NCBI GenBank assembly: GCA_018222865.1
Contig: JAAEZM010000003.1
Coordinates: 170,458-234,457 of the forward strand
Direction: 5' to 3'
Length of the DNA stretch: 64,000 bases
Source of the DNA: Alphaproteobacteria bacterium
GTDB taxonomy: Bacteria; Pseudomonadota; Alphaproteobacteria; Caulobacterales; Maricaulaceae
The position numbers and the translations under genes were made by a program. The notes beneath the pieces were generated by a model. It saw nothing but the letters and a program-made list of their open reading frames with translations, was not told the origin of the DNA and ran no database searches. The first letter of the stretch is position 1. Each line of letters opens with the position of its first letter. Below are positions 1-9,335 of this stretch, in pieces.

Positions 1-251
1 AAATATCCCATCGCGAAAATATATCCGCGCCAAAAGGCTGTGCGCAGTGGTCGTACGTGTTTGCGCGCGCCGTCCAGCGACCAGATCAAGATCGCGAAAG
101 CGGGTATGAGGACGGGCCAGGCATGCAGGGGGGCCATGGCAAAGGCGCCCAGAACCCCGCCAAAAAACAGGATCAGGCTCACCCGCCAGCCACTGAGCTG
201 GGTGAGATGAATTCGCCAAAGGCCGGGATTGAGCTCGGCCGGCAGGGTCAC
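1..251 (-). CDS. lnt: Apolipoprotein N-acyltransferase, N-terminal part (runs off the window)
   Basis: Only the first 83 codons are inside the window. The translation has a short soluble start and then hydrophobic segments around residues 24-42 and 45-58, with the piece FAMAPLHAWP typical of the first membrane helices of Lnt. Lnt transfers the third acyl chain to the N-terminal cysteine of lipoproteins in the inner membrane. The start is a GTG whose last two bases form part of the TGA stop of the CBS-domain gene upstream (GTGA overlap), so the two are translationally coupled. The order phoH-ybeY-corC-lnt is the classical one. The catalytic nitrilase domain is not visible, so the call rests on the N-terminus and synteny. 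Confidence 0.85.
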   Translation of the reverse strand, partial: MTLPAELNPGLWRIHLTQLSGWRVSLILFFGGVLGAFAMAPLHAWPVLIPAFAILIWSLDGARKHVRPLRTAFWRGYIFAMGY

Positions 252-1153
252 GAGCTCGAAGTCCCGTCAGTCTTCGGCGTCGCCGCCGGGTCGCTATCCT
301 TTTTCTCCCGGCGCGCTGCTGCGGCCTTCATGGAGCGCACGCGCATCCGCTTGATCCGGCGTTGATCCGCCTCGAGAACCTCGAACTCATAACCGGATGA
401 ATGGCGGATCACTTCACCACGCGCGGGGACGCGCCCGGCAAGTGTGAAGACCAGCCCGCCCAGGCTGTCGACATCATCATCCTCATCGGCGGCAGCGATT
501 TCCTGTCCGACAACGTCTTCAAAGTCATCGATCTCTGCTCGCGCATCGCAATCCCAGACACCCTGACCACGGGTGCGGATCATCGGGGCATCCTCATCAT
601 CATGCTCGTCCTCGATATCGCCGACGATTGGTTCGATAAGGTCTTCCAGTGTGACAAGCCCGTCCGTGCCACCGTACTCATCCACCACCAGGGCCATGTG
701 CATACGCCGGGCTTGCATGCGCCGCAGAAGTTCGGTCGCTTTCATGGAGGGCGGCACAAACAGCAATGGGCGGCCGATCTCCGGCAGAATCCCATGGTCC
801 GCCCAGCCTTCGCGCCGGGAACCGTCCTCACTGGGCTGGAGGTGGGAGATGACGTCCTTGATGTGCGCGACGGCGACCGGGTCATCCAGGGTCTCGCGAT
901 AGACGGGCAGGCGTGAATGTGCGGCTTCGGAAAACAGCCTGACCAGCTCGCCCAGCGGTGTCGCGATCTCAACGCCGATAATGTCGGCCCGGGGTACCAT
1001 CACATCGGCGACGCGTAACTTCTCCAGCGCATCGGCCTCAATGACGGGGTGCGCTGCGGCGGCAGCAGGCTTGGCAGTGTTCTCGCTCGTTTCGCGCGAG
1101 AACATACGCTGGAACCAGTTGGAATATCGGGGAGTGTCCGGTGTGTCGGTCAT
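248..1153 (-). CDS. corC: CorC/HlyC-type CBS-domain protein
   Basis: A 301-residue soluble protein with a CBS pair (about residues 47-108 and 125-180, with VADVMVPRADI at the start of the first and VDEYGGTDGLVT in the second) followed by a CorC_HlyC domain (about 195-273). It has no DUF21 membrane domain, so it is the short CorC/YbeX form. Family members have been linked to Mg2+/Co2+ efflux and, through the conserved neighbours ybeY and phoH, to ribosome maintenance; its direct biochemical role is unsettled. It lies 9 bp after ybeY and overlaps the lnt start by 3 bases. Acidic runs (EDEHDDEDAP, ADEDDDVDS) flank the C-terminal domain. Confidence 0.9.
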   Translation of the reverse strand: MTDTPDTPRYSNWFQRMFSRETSENTAKPAAAAAHPVIEADALEKLRVADVMVPRADIIGVEIATPLGELVRLFSEAAHSRLPVYRETLDDPVAVAHIKDVISHLQPSEDGSRREGWADHGILPEIGRPLLFVPPSMKATELLRRMQARRMHMALVVDEYGGTDGLVTLEDLIEPIVGDIEDEHDDEDAPMIRTRGQGVWDCDARAEIDDFEDVVGQEIAAADEDDDVDSLGGLVFTLAGRVPARGEVIRHSSGYEFEVLEADQRRIKRMRVRSMKAAAARREKKDSDPAATPKTDGTSSS

Positions 1154-1162
1154 CAGGTCTTA

Positions 1163-1633
1163 CTAGATATCGGCTTTTTCTTCAGCGGCATAGGGATCGG
1201 CCACGCCCAAGGCGGCCAGGGCTCGCCGTTCGAGCCCCTCCATATGCTCTGCTTCGTCATCATTCTGGTGATCAAGGCCTTGCAGATGGAAATAGCCATG
1301 GATCACCAAGTGTCTGAGATGATCGGCGATTTCAATCTTCCGGGTCTGGGCTTCACGGCTGACCACGCCCCAGGCAAGCGCGATATCACCAAGGTGGTTA
1401 TCGGTATTCTCGGGAGCGGGGAAAGACAGGACATTGGTCGCGCCTTCACGGTCGCGGAAGCGGCTGTTGAGCTCGGCAATCGCATCATCACTGGAGAGCA
1501 GGATGGCGATCACACCCGGGCGCGCCTCGCCGAGATGGTCTCGTGCAGCGGTCAGGGCCTCATTGATCAGCCGTGTCTTGCCTTTCAGGGCATTCCAACT
1601 GTCGTCCTCGACGATTAGATCAGCGGCGTTCAT
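1163..1633 (-). CDS. ybeY: Endoribonuclease YbeY (rRNA maturation factor)
   Basis: The 156-residue protein carries the family signature HGYFHLQGLDH, giving metal-binding His112, His116 and His122, and the upstream NVLSFP motif at about 67-72. YbeY is a zinc-dependent single-strand endoribonuclease needed for 16S rRNA 3'-end processing and 70S ribosome quality control. Its ATG overlaps the TGA of phoH by four bases, so the two are coupled. The length is usual for the family, and PhoH upstream with CorC downstream is the standard context. Confidence 0.95.
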   Translation of the reverse strand: MNAADLIVEDDSWNALKGKTRLINEALTAARDHLGEARPGVIAILLSSDDAIAELNSRFRDREGATNVLSFPAPENTDNHLGDIALAWGVVSREAQTRKIEIADHLRHLVIHGYFHLQGLDHQNDDEAEHMEGLERRALAALGVADPYAAEEKADI

Positions 1634-2661
1634 GGCCGTTCGCGGCTGGCCTCCCGGTTAGCATCGTCCTCATAGGCTGCAACAATGCGCGCAACCAGAT
1701 CGTGACGGACGACATCGCCACGGTCGAATCGCACGATAGCGACTCCACGGGTTTTTGCCAGAATTGATAAGGCATGCGGCAGGCCGGAGGGATCGCGTGG
1801 ACCAAGATCGCACTGACTCGGATCACCGGTCACAGCCATGCGGGAGCCCTCGCCCAGGCGCGTCAGCACCATCTGCATTTGTGCGCGAGAGGTGTTTTGC
1901 GCCTCATCAACGATGACAAAGGCCCGATTGAGTGTGCGACCGCGCATGAAGGCGATGGGTGCCACTTCGATCCGGCCATCCTCGCGCATCTTCTCCAGCT
2001 GGGACCGGCCCAGCGTGTCGGCAAGCGCATCCCAGACAGGCAGGAGGTAGGGGTCGACTTTCTCGGTGAGATCGCCGGGCAAGAATCCGAGCTTCTCACC
2101 GGCCTCTACGGCGGGCCGCGTGATGATGAGTTTCTCGACCTTGCGCTGAACCAGAAGCGCGGCGCCATAGGCCACAGCCAGGAGCGTCTTGCCGGTCCCC
2201 GCCGGGCCGACACCGAAGATCAGATCATATTGCGCATCATTCTTCAGGGCGCGCACATAGGTGCGCTGGCCTTCCGTGCGTGCAATCAGGCTATTGCCGC
2301 GGGGCACGCGGATAATGCCGTCATCGGCGGCACCGGTCTCAGCTTCATCCCGGCTGCGAAGAACCGCGCGAACTGCGGCCTCATCGCATGTCAGACCGTG
2401 CTCCAATGACGCATAAAGCCGGTTGAGGACGCGCTTGGTTTCATCGCGCACGGCCGCCTCATCGGAATTGATGATGATCTGGCCGCCGCCGGGTGCGGAC
2501 AGGCGCACATCCAGCTCTTCCTCGATCAGGATGAGAAAGCGATCACCAGGGCCGGAGAGCGCGCGCACGCGCTCGGCGTCCTCGAAGTGCAGGCTTTCCG
2601 AGGCGAGACGTTTGGGCTTGGCGGAGCGCTTGCCGCGCGAGGAGGGCGGGTTCGGGCTCAC
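1630..2661 (-). CDS. phoH: PhoH-family ATPase
   Basis: A 343-residue P-loop protein with Walker A GPAGTGKT (residues 152-159) and Walker B VIVDEAQN (249-256), within the PhoH domain (about 120-325). An N-terminal region of about 100 residues resembles the KH-like extension of PhoH/YbeZ proteins. YbeZ-type PhoH proteins are RNA-associated ATPases that cooperate with YbeY in rRNA processing; the old link to phosphate starvation is not evident here. The start is a GTG overlapping the miaB stop (GTGA), and the 3' end overlaps ybeY by four bases. Confidence 0.93.
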   Translation of the reverse strand: MSPNPPSSRGKRSAKPKRLASESLHFEDAERVRALSGPGDRFLILIEEELDVRLSAPGGGQIIINSDEAAVRDETKRVLNRLYASLEHGLTCDEAAVRAVLRSRDEAETGAADDGIIRVPRGNSLIARTEGQRTYVRALKNDAQYDLIFGVGPAGTGKTLLAVAYGAALLVQRKVEKLIITRPAVEAGEKLGFLPGDLTEKVDPYLLPVWDALADTLGRSQLEKMREDGRIEVAPIAFMRGRTLNRAFVIVDEAQNTSRAQMQMVLTRLGEGSRMAVTGDPSQCDLGPRDPSGLPHALSILAKTRGVAIVRFDRGDVVRHDLVARIVAAYEDDANREASRERP

Positions 2662-4028
2662 GCGGCATCCTGCTGGGTGCGCACCCGCTCGCCGGACAGG
2701 GCATTGCGGCTGGCGCCGGTGATCTTCACATCGATGATCGTGCCGATCAGGGCTTCGGGAGCTTCAACATGAACAGCCTGAAGATAAGGACTGCGACCGT
2801 GCAGCTGGCCCGGCATGCGGCCTGCTTTTTCCAGCAGGACAGGCAGTGTGCGACCGATCTGGGCTTCGTTGAAGCTGATCTGCTGTGCGTTCAGAAGGTC
2901 TTGCAGGACTTGCAGGCGTTCTGATTTCACCGTTTCATCAATCTGATTGAACATGGCTGCGCCCGGCGTACCAGGGCGCTTGGAGTATTTAAAGGAGAAG
3001 CAGGAGGCGTAATTGACCTCACGCACGAGATCGAGCGTTGCTTCGAAATCCCTATCCGTTTCCCCCGGGAAGCCGACAATCATATCACCGGAAATCGCGA
3101 TATCGGGGCGCGCTGCGCGCAGCTTCTCGATAATGGCGATGTATTCCTCGGCGGTGTGCTGACGGTTCATGGCCTTGAGGATCTTGTCCGACCCAGCCTG
3201 AACCGGCAGGTGGAAATACGGCATCAGCTTGGGCGTATCAGCAAAGGCATTGATGAGATCATCATCCATATCGCGCGGATGACTTGTGGTGAAGCGAATG
3301 CGCTCAATCCCGCCAATCAAAGCCAGGTGACGGACGAGTTGGCCCAGACCCCAGGGGCCATCGGCCTCGCGGCCGGCAGGGGGCTCGCCATGGAAGGCGT
3401 TGACATTCTGGCCCAGCAAGGTGACCTCGCGAATGCCTTTCGCCGCCAGGGCGCGGACTTCTGCCACGATCTGATCCACCGGGCGCGACCACTCGGCACC
3501 ACGCGTATAGGGCACAACACAGAAGGTGCAGAATTTATCGCACCCTTCCTGCACCGTCACAAAAGCGGTGAAACCCTCGACCTGGCGATCATTGCCGAGA
3601 CGGTCAAACTTGTCCTCGACCTCGAATTCCGTATCCAGCGCCTCGCCGCGTTCGCGGTGCGCCTTGGCGATCAGCTCAGGCAGTTTGTGATAGGTTTGCG
3701 GGCCAACTACCAGGTCGACAACCGGCGCCCGCTTCATAATCTCGGCGCCTTCAGCCTGCGCCACACAGCCGGCCACGGCAATCGTCATGCCGCCATCATC
3801 GGCTTTCGCCTCTTTGAGCGGGCGGAGACGACCGAGTTCGGAATAGACTTTTTCGGCAGCCTTTTCGCGGATATGGCAGGTGTTCAGGATGACAAGATCC
3901 GCGCCGTCCGGTGCGTCAGACGGTTCATAGCCAAGCGGGTGGAGAACATCCTTCATCCTTTCGGAATCATAGACATTCATCTGGCAGCCATAGGTCTTGA
4001 TAAAGAGGCGTTTGCGCGACGAGCTCAT
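2658..4028 (-). CDS. miaB: tRNA-2-methylthio-N6-dimethylallyladenosine synthase
   Basis: MiaB is a radical-SAM methylthiotransferase that converts i6A37 to ms2i6A37 in tRNAs reading UNN codons. Counting from the start used here, the N-terminal domain has Cys15, Cys51 and Cys88 for the auxiliary [4Fe-4S] cluster. The radical-SAM triad is CDKFCTFC (Cys163, 167, 170), and a TRAM domain occupies roughly the last 70 residues. Homologues begin shortly before [12 protein letters not shown], which favours the ATG at 4028. In-frame ATGs at 4034 and 4046 also exist, and the one at 4046 sits inside a strong stem-loop (4044-4082). The stop overlaps the phoH GTG. Confidence 0.95.
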   Translation of the reverse strand: MSSSRKRLFIKTYGCQMNVYDSERMKDVLHPLGYEPSDAPDGADLVILNTCHIREKAAEKVYSELGRLRPLKEAKADDGGMTIAVAGCVAQAEGAEIMKRAPVVDLVVGPQTYHKLPELIAKAHRERGEALDTEFEVEDKFDRLGNDRQVEGFTAFVTVQEGCDKFCTFCVVPYTRGAEWSRPVDQIVAEVRALAAKGIREVTLLGQNVNAFHGEPPAGREADGPWGLGQLVRHLALIGGIERIRFTTSHPRDMDDDLINAFADTPKLMPYFHLPVQAGSDKILKAMNRQHTAEEYIAIIEKLRAARPDIAISGDMIVGFPGETDRDFEATLDLVREVNYASCFSFKYSKRPGTPGAAMFNQIDETVKSERLQVLQDLLNAQQISFNEAQIGRTLPVLLEKAGRMPGQLHGRSPYLQAVHVEAPEALIGTIIDVKITGASRNALSGERVRTQQDAA

Positions 4029-4043
4029 TGACATCCACGAATA

Positions 4044-4082
4044 CATAACCCCCGGCCCTCCGCCGGGAAGGCGGGGGTTATG
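4044..4082 (-). promoter_or_regulatory. Strong stem-loop at the miaB translation start
   Basis: CATAACCCCCG (4044-4054) and CGGGGGTTATG (4072-4082) are perfectly complementary over 11 bp around a 17-base interior. No U-run follows on either strand, so it does not look like a standard intrinsic terminator. It lies between the MFS gene and miaB, and the most upstream in-frame miaB ATG is the first paired codon. It could end or attenuate readthrough from the MFS gene, or mask a G-rich ribosome-binding site. Function is inferred only. Confidence 0.5.
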
Positions 4083-4115
4083 CTCGAAAAGACCAAGCAG
4101 GGCAAGGGGGGATGG

Positions 4116-5399
4116 CTATTCTGCTGATTTCGGAGCGACCGGTGAGGGCTCATCGCTCGGTGTCGTTTCATTGGCCTTTCCGGAATCGCGTTTTCGCGCG
4201 GACAGCGCGACGATCAGGGCCAGGCCGGTCAGTGCAGAGGCCAGGAGGAAAGGCGCACCGGGGAATTCAACCGGCGCACCTTCGCCAGAAAAACCGGCGA
4301 ACAGTCTGGACATGATCAGCGGACCAATAACCATGGACAGGCTTTGAAGCGAGGTCATCGCGCCTTGCAGCTCGCCCTGCGCATTGGGCGGCATGATCCG
4401 GGACATCACACCCTGCAGGGCGGGTTGGCCAATTCCCCCGATCGCCCCGACCAAGATGACCGCATACACCATCCAGCCTTGGGTGATCAGACCGTAGGCC
4501 GCATAGCCGCCAATGCCGAGCAAGAGCGAGAAAGTGATCGCCCGCCATTCCCCGAGCTTGGGCACCAGGATGCGCGTGAGTCCCCCCTGGACGATCGCTG
4601 CGGTGATGCCCACCACCATGAGAGACAAACCGATATCGCCGGCATCCCAGTTGAACTTGTAAGCCGTGTAATAGGACCAGATCGCCGGGAAAACCGCATG
4701 GCCGAGAAGCATCAGCGCGACGGCGAAGATCAGGCTGAATACGGCGGGGTATTTCCGGATCTGCCAGAGGGCGCCGAACGGGTTGGCGCGTTTCCAGTCA
4801 AACTTGCGGCGGTTCTCCGGAGCGAGTGTCTCCGGCAGCACGATCAAGCCATAGATGAAGTTGAGACCGGCCAGGATGGCTGCAGCGAAGAAAGGCGCGC
4901 GTGGGCCATAGAGATCGCCCAGAATACCGCCCACTGCGGGTCCGATAATGAAGCCCAGTCCAAATGCCGCGCCGATCATGCCGAAGCGACCAGCGCGTTG
5001 CTCCGGCGGGGTAATATCGGCGATGAAGGCGTTCGCGGTGGAATAGCTGGCACCGAATATGCCCGCCAGTAAACGGCCCACGACCAGCATCCAGAAGAAA
5101 GGCGCAAAGCCCATGATCGCGTAATCGATAGCGAAGCCGGCCAGCGCTGCGAGCAGGACGGGTTTGCGGCCAAACCGGTCAGACAGGGCGCCGATGATCG
5201 GAGCAAAGAAGAATTGCGTGATCGCATAGGTGAACATGAGCCAGGCGCCAAGCACAGCGGCATCATCCGCGCCCAGGCCCGTGAGTTCATGGATCAGCTC
5301 CGGCATAACCGGGATGATCAGACCGAAGCCGATCATATCGATCAGCACGGTGATAAAGATGAAAGTGATGGCGTGCTTGCCGGGTGCCCGGGCAGACAT
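4116..5399 (-). CDS. MFS transporter, tetracycline-resistance/multidrug type
   Basis: A 427-residue polytopic protein with about 12 hydrophobic helices. The MFS motif A region reads [10 protein letters not shown] after helix 2, and the opening [16 protein letters not shown] is typical of TetA-like drug:H+ antiporters. It probably exports a small molecule, but the substrate cannot be deduced. It follows fur by 25 bp on the same strand and may be cotranscribed with it. The C-terminal tail after the last helix is polar. A role in tetracycline resistance is not implied; many chromosomal relatives have unknown substrates. Confidence 0.85.
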   Translation of the reverse strand: MSARAPGKHAITFIFITVLIDMIGFGLIIPVMPELIHELTGLGADDAAVLGAWLMFTYAITQFFFAPIIGALSDRFGRKPVLLAALAGFAIDYAIMGFAPFFWMLVVGRLLAGIFGASYSTANAFIADITPPEQRAGRFGMIGAAFGLGFIIGPAVGGILGDLYGPRAPFFAAAILAGLNFIYGLIVLPETLAPENRRKFDWKRANPFGALWQIRKYPAVFSLIFAVALMLLGHAVFPAIWSYYTAYKFNWDAGDIGLSLMVVGITAAIVQGGLTRILVPKLGEWRAITFSLLLGIGGYAAYGLITQGWMVYAVILVGAIGGIGQPALQGVMSRIMPPNAQGELQGAMTSLQSLSMVIGPLIMSRLFAGFSGEGAPVEFPGAPFLLASALTGLALIVALSARKRDSGKANETTPSDEPSPVAPKSAE

Positions 5400-5424
5400 G
5401 GCGGATCCTTACGCGAAGGCGTGC

Positions 5425-5844
5425 CTAGTCCTCGGCACTCGACAGCGGAATCCCGTAAAGCTCGAGGCGGTGATCGACAAGCTTATAGCCCAGCTTGCGC
5501 GCGATCGCTTCTTGCAGGCGCTCGATCTCTTCATTGACAAATTCCACGACTTCTCCGGACTTTAGGTCGATCAAATGGTCGTGGTGGTCCTCGCCGGCCT
5601 CTTCATAACGCGACCTTCCGTCGCGGAAATCATGGCGTTCAATAATGCCCGCTTCTTCAAACAGGCGGACAGTTCGATACACCGTGGCGAGAGAGATGCG
5701 CGGGTCTTCAGCGGCAGCGCGGCGGTGCAGCTCTTCCGCGTCGGGGTGGTCTTGAGAAATGGAGAGGACGCGGGCGATGACCCGGCGCTGGTCCGTCATC
5801 CGCAGGCCTTTTTCGACGCACAGTTTTTCGATCCGGTCCGGCAT
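5425..5844 (-). CDS. fur: Ferric uptake regulator family protein (Fur/Mur type)
   Basis: A 139-residue winged-helix repressor with the recognition-helix motif ISLATVYRTVRLFEEAG (about 50-66) and the metal-site motif HHDH (87-90). The position where many Fur proteins have CxxC reads LIDLKSGE, so the structural zinc cysteines are absent, as is common in alphaproteobacterial Fur/Mur. It therefore probably senses Fe2+ or Mn2+. It does not show the haem-binding features of Irr. It lies 42 bp after rimI in the same direction. The physiological metal cannot be told from sequence alone. Confidence 0.9.
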   Translation of the reverse strand: MPDRIEKLCVEKGLRMTDQRRVIARVLSISQDHPDAEELHRRAAAEDPRISLATVYRTVRLFEEAGIIERHDFRDGRSRYEEAGEDHHDHLIDLKSGEVVEFVNEEIERLQEAIARKLGYKLVDHRLELYGIPLSSAED

Positions 5845-5886
5845 ATCGACTCTCCTTCTTGGTTTTCGTGTGATAGGCGGTCTCGC

Positions 5887-6336
5887 CTAGTCTTGTCCAC
5901 GCTCAATAAGTGTTTTTTCCAGCACGAGCGCGTCATTCCCATCGCGATAATAGGCTTTGCGACGCCCGATTTCCGAGTATCCGGCTTGGTCATACAAACG
6001 CCGCGCCGGCATGTTCGCTGTCGAGACCTCCAGAAACAGTCGCGCAATCCCGTTCTTCGCGAGGTCATGATGGGCACGTTCGATCAGTTTGCGACCTAAA
6101 CCCTTGCCGCGCGCCGAGGGCGCAACGCAAATGGTCAATATCTCTGCTTCATCAAGTGCTTGCCGGCATAAAACAAAGCCCTGAATCTCCCCTTTTGGAC
6201 GCCAGGCACACAGGTGATTGGCCGGTAGGTGGAGAAGGGAGGCGAACTCCATCTCGCTCCATCCGGGCTCGAAGCATTGTGCGTGCAGCCGGGCGAGCGC
6301 CCCCGCACTGGAAGGACCCAATTGCTCAAGGCTCAC
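5887..6336 (-). CDS. rimI: Ribosomal-protein-alanine N-acetyltransferase
   Basis: A 149-residue GNAT domain protein. The acetyl-CoA-binding motif A reads ICVAPSARGKGLGRKLIE, followed by FLEVSTANMPARRLYDQAGY, typical of RimI/Rimi-like acetyltransferases that modify the N-terminus of ribosomal protein S18. The GTG start overlaps the tsaB stop (GTGA). Location directly after tsaB is the conserved tsaB-rimI pair. In some bacteria this partner has broader protein acetylation activity, so the exact target is inferred. Confidence 0.9.
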   Translation of the reverse strand: MSLEQLGPSSAGALARLHAQCFEPGWSEMEFASLLHLPANHLCAWRPKGEIQGFVLCRQALDEAEILTICVAPSARGKGLGRKLIERAHHDLAKNGIARLFLEVSTANMPARRLYDQAGYSEIGRRKAYYRDGNDALVLEKTLIERGQD

Positions 6337-6941
6337 GGATCAATTCCGCCGGGCAATTTCGCATCGGGCGGGCGTGCATAGAAGGGAGATGGCGGGCTTT
6401 GCGCTGCGTCTGCGGCCGCTGTCAGGTCGAGAAGCCTGAAGAGGTCCAGTGACAGGACCGCCTCGCCTCCAAACAGAACCGCACCAGGACCCGTCAGCGT
6501 CAGGTCAGCAAGGCGCGAGCGGGCCTCTTCAACGCTCAGGCGCTCGGGCGCGTCAGGCGCATCATCCTGCCAGACCTGCAGGATGACTTCCCCGCGCTTG
6601 GCATCATGAAGCACGGCCAGAGGGCGCGTATCCTGCGCTGCGGCCCATATGGCGAGATTGGATATACCGAAAGCCCTAGCGTTTGCGGAGAGGGCCAGGC
6701 CGCGCGCAAAGGCGACGCCAACGCGCGTTCCGGCAAAGCTTCCAGGCCCAATCGTCACGCCGATCCGGTCAATATTCCCGGCCTCAAGCCCTGCCTGTTC
6801 GAGGATTTCCGACACCATGGGGGCCAGCCGTTCGGCATGGCCGCGCCCAATCGGTTCGCAGATAATCAGATCAGCTTGCCCCATCCGGCGCAAGGCAACG
6901 GCACAATCGCGACCGGTTGTATCAAGGGCAAGGATGTTCAT
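6333..6941 (-). CDS. tsaB: tRNA threonylcarbamoyladenosine biosynthesis protein TsaB
   Basis: TsaB is the non-catalytic ASKHA-fold partner of TsaD in making t6A37 of ANN-decoding tRNAs. The start MNILALDTTGRDCAVAL and the segment IGPGSFAGTRVGVAFARGL are diagnostic. An in-frame GTG lies three codons upstream at 6950, but it overlaps the AGGAG ribosome-binding site. That site stands about nine bases before the ATG used here, so the ATG is the better start (202 residues). The gene is translationally coupled to rimI. Confidence 0.93.
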   Translation of the reverse strand: MNILALDTTGRDCAVALRRMGQADLIICEPIGRGHAERLAPMVSEILEQAGLEAGNIDRIGVTIGPGSFAGTRVGVAFARGLALSANARAFGISNLAIWAAAQDTRPLAVLHDAKRGEVILQVWQDDAPDAPERLSVEEARSRLADLTLTGPGAVLFGGEAVLSLDLFRLLDLTAAADAAQSPPSPFYARPPDAKLPGGIDP

Positions 6942-6993
6942 GGCGCGCACTCCTAAAGGAATTTGCGCGAATATCGAAGCCGTTTGAGTGAAG

Positions 6994-7557
6994 CTATTCC
7001 ACTGCCTCTACGGATTTCACTTCCGGTACGTAGTGCTTGAGGAGGTTCTCGATGCCGGCCTTGAGCGTCATGGTGGATGACGGGCAGCCAGCGCAGGCGC
7101 CGCGCATTTTCAGGCGGACGGTGCCGCTATCAGCCAGGAAGGAGTGGAAGAGAATATCGCCGCCATCCTGTGCAACGGCCGGACGGACGCGCGTATCGAT
7201 CAGCTCGACGATTTCTTTGACGATGCCTTCTGATTCACCTTCATAAGCGGCATGGCCGCTCTCCGTCTCGCCCTCTCCAAACAGGGGGCGTCCCGATTGT
7301 AGCCCATCCATGATCGCGCCGAGCAGGAAGGGTTTGATATGATCCCAGTCTACCGCTTCGGTTTTGGTCACGGCGATAAATTCATCGCCGAGAAAAACGC
7401 CGGCAACACCTTCAATCGTGAACAGATCGGAAGCAAAAGGCGAGGCTTCAGCCTGGGCTGCGTTTTCAAATTCGCGCGGACGGTCCGGCGATATTTCGCG
7501 GCCAGGCAGGAATTTGAGCGTGTTCGGATTTGGCGTCGCTTCAGTCTGGATGAACAT
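6994..7557 (-). CDS. nfuA: Fe-S cluster carrier NfuA-like protein
   Basis: A 187-residue protein with an N-terminal Nfu scaffold domain (FIQTEATPNPNTLKFLPG, residues 2-19) and a C-terminal NifU-like domain. The cluster-binding motif CAGC (Cys155 and Cys158) lies in MRGACAGCPSSTMTLK. Such proteins accept and deliver [4Fe-4S] clusters to client enzymes; MiaB, BioB and HemW in this window are radical-SAM proteins that need them. It lies between tsaB and the universal stress protein on the same strand, a neighbourhood conserved in Alphaproteobacteria. Confidence 0.92.
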   Translation of the reverse strand: MFIQTEATPNPNTLKFLPGREISPDRPREFENAAQAEASPFASDLFTIEGVAGVFLGDEFIAVTKTEAVDWDHIKPFLLGAIMDGLQSGRPLFGEGETESGHAAYEGESEGIVKEIVELIDTRVRPAVAQDGGDILFHSFLADSGTVRLKMRGACAGCPSSTMTLKAGIENLLKHYVPEVKSVEAVE

Positions 7558-7652
7558 GTCTGGATCTCCTTGCGCCTCACTTGGCGTTGATCGCCAGCAA
7601 ATTCAACCATATCCCGCTTGGGGGTATTGATGCAGGCGGCCGATGCGCATGC

Positions 7653-8129
7653 TCAGGTGAGAGCGTCAATCTCGTCACAGCTCATATCACCGGGGACAAC
7701 GGTGACCGGCACGGCGCGCTTGGAGAACAGGCCTTTCCCGCGCGCCAGGGCCGAGACAAGCGGGCCTGGTCCCTCGCTGGAGCGCGCTGCGCCAAGAATC
7801 AAGAGCGAGATGGCCGGGTCGTCCTCAAGAACTGATGCGAGAACGCTGGCGCGATTGCCTTCTCTCAGAAGCAATTCCGGGCGTTCGCCGGTCACCGCTT
7901 CTGCATCTTCCGCCATGGATTCCAGCATCGCCTCTGCCGCATCCTCAGCTTCGCGTTTCGCTGTTTCCGCGACCCCGATCCAATGATTGAAATCGCTGGG
8001 CTCGTGCGCGGCCACAATGAGCACCTTCGAGCCGGTGCGCTGGGCGCGCCGGGCAGCAAAATAAAGGGCGGTGCGGCCCTCTTCAGTCTCGTCGGCGATG
8101 ACGAGGAATTTGCGCGTGTGCTCAGCCAT
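7653..8129 (-). CDS. Universal stress protein (UspA family)
   Basis: A 158-residue single Usp domain. It starts FLVIADETEEGRTALYFAARRAQ and ends with a glycine-containing loop region and the strand VPVTVVPGD. A strict ATP-binding GxxG-x9-G(S/T) motif is not clear, so nucleotide binding is uncertain. It stands upstream of nfuA with about 95 bp between them. Usp proteins are cytosolic and stress-induced; the specific role is unknown. Confidence 0.85.
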   Translation of the reverse strand: MAEHTRKFLVIADETEEGRTALYFAARRAQRTGSKVLIVAAHEPSDFNHWIGVAETAKREAEDAAEAMLESMAEDAEAVTGERPELLLREGNRASVLASVLEDDPAISLLILGAARSSEGPGPLVSALARGKGLFSKRAVPVTVVPGDMSCDEIDALT

Positions 8130-8206
8130 GCGGTCGGACTGTGGCGAGTTTCTCGCGACACGTCCAGTATTTGCTGTTCAGGCGGCGCGGCGTATAGGAG
8201 AGAGCT

Positions 8207-8773
8207 ATGAGTATTTCCCACCAGGATCGACGTCATTTAGGGACAGCTGAGCTTGTGACCGAGCTTGCGGATGAGCGGCTTGTGCAGCGCCAGAGCGATG
8301 GCAATGTCTATCGTGACTTCCCCCTTGAAACCGTGCGGGAGGTCCGGCTGACAGTCGAGATGGCGGCCCAGGCCAATCAAGTGGTTTGCCGGGTCAAGGA
8401 TGAGGCCGGCAGCGAGATCGTCTTCGGATCAATGGCCTTTAAGTCTCCCGGAGTTTTCGAAAGCCGCATCGAGACGTTTCAACCCTTGCTCAGGGCCTTG
8501 CATCTCGCGCTTTTGCCCCATGCCGACAAGATCCGATTCATCGAAGGCCAGTCGCAGGCCTTCATGATCGCCATGCTCTTGCTGGGGGTGGCGTTGACGG
8601 GGATTGGGGCCTTCTTTTTCGTGATCCTCCTCTTGATCCAGGAGAATCTGGCCGGCCTGTTCATGATCGCCCCGTTTGCGGCCGGGCTTTGGGTGATGCA
8701 GCTTTTCTGGCCGCGTGGTGTGAAGCTTTACGACCCGATTGCTTTTGCAAAGCCCGAGGGCGATCCGGAGTAA
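8207..8773 (+). CDS. Uncharacterised membrane protein with two C-terminal helices
   Basis: I do not recognise a named family. The 188-residue product has a soluble N-terminal part (residues 1-115) rich in beta-type sequence, then two hydrophobic segments (about 119-144 and 149-167) and a short polar tail. The layout suggests a cytosolic domain tethered by a helical hairpin. A GGAGAG ribosome-binding site precedes the ATG. It is divergent from the stress-protein gene and convergent with the PCuAC gene, whose stop lies only four bases away. Confidence 0.75.
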   Translation: MSISHQDRRHLGTAELVTELADERLVQRQSDGNVYRDFPLETVREVRLTVEMAAQANQVVCRVKDEAGSEIVFGSMAFKSPGVFESRIETFQPLLRALHLALLPHADKIRFIEGQSQAFMIAMLLLGVALTGIGAFFFVILLLIQENLAGLFMIAPFAAGLWVMQLFWPRGVKLYDPIAFAKPEGDPE

Positions 8774-8777
8774 ACGC

Positions 8778-9320
8778 TTACTCGTCCGCTGGAGCGTTGA
8801 TTTGAACCGGGAAGGTTACAGCGATCGTACCGGCACGCTCGAAATCGAGTTCACCAGAGACCTGATCCCCCTCGACCACGGTGGCGAGGCCGAAAACCAT
8901 TAAATGCAGACCGCCCGGGCGGAACTCAAGATCGCCCTCACCCGTCAGGTCGGCGGCGGGGATTTCCCGCATCTGCATCATGCCCTGATCATTCATCGTA
9001 TGGGTGTGCAGTTCGACACGCTCAGCTCCGTCGATCCGTGCCGCGACAAGACGATCGGCAGATCCTTCGGCCAGGCTGGCGGTGAAATACGCCGCCGTCA
9101 CATCGCGCCCGCCGGGATGAGGGCGCATCCATGCCTGGCTGATATTGACCACCGTGACTGTGCCATCATCCGGCAGGGGGGCGAGGCTGTCTGTTTCGCT
9201 CGTCTCCACCGCGCCATGTTGCATCGATCCGTGGTCCATTTCTGCCGTGTCGGTTGAACGGGAATCGCCGCACGCGGCGAGCACCAAGGCCGCAAGGGAA
9301 ACAGAGATCAAACGCAGCAT
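8778..9320 (-). CDS. PCuAC-family copper chaperone, lipoprotein
   Basis: Starts with a lipoprotein signal whose lipobox is LAAC (Cys17 from the start used here). The PCuAC domain carries the Cu(I) ligands in RPHPGGRD, HTHTMNDQGMMQM and the closing GGLHLMVFGL. Such periplasmic chaperones deliver Cu(I) to the CuA site of cytochrome c oxidase. A His/Met/Asp-rich linker follows the lipobox. An ATG two codons upstream (9326) is also in frame, but the AAGGA motif is seven bases from the ATG chosen. It is expected to be anchored in a membrane facing the periplasm. Confidence 0.88.
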   Translation of the reverse strand: MLRLISVSLAALVLAACGDSRSTDTAEMDHGSMQHGAVETSETDSLAPLPDDGTVTVVNISQAWMRPHPGGRDVTAAYFTASLAEGSADRLVAARIDGAERVELHTHTMNDQGMMQMREIPAADLTGEGDLEFRPGGLHLMVFGLATVVEGDQVSGELDFERAGTIAVTFPVQINAPADE

Positions 9321-9335
9321 GTCCATATCCTTCTA

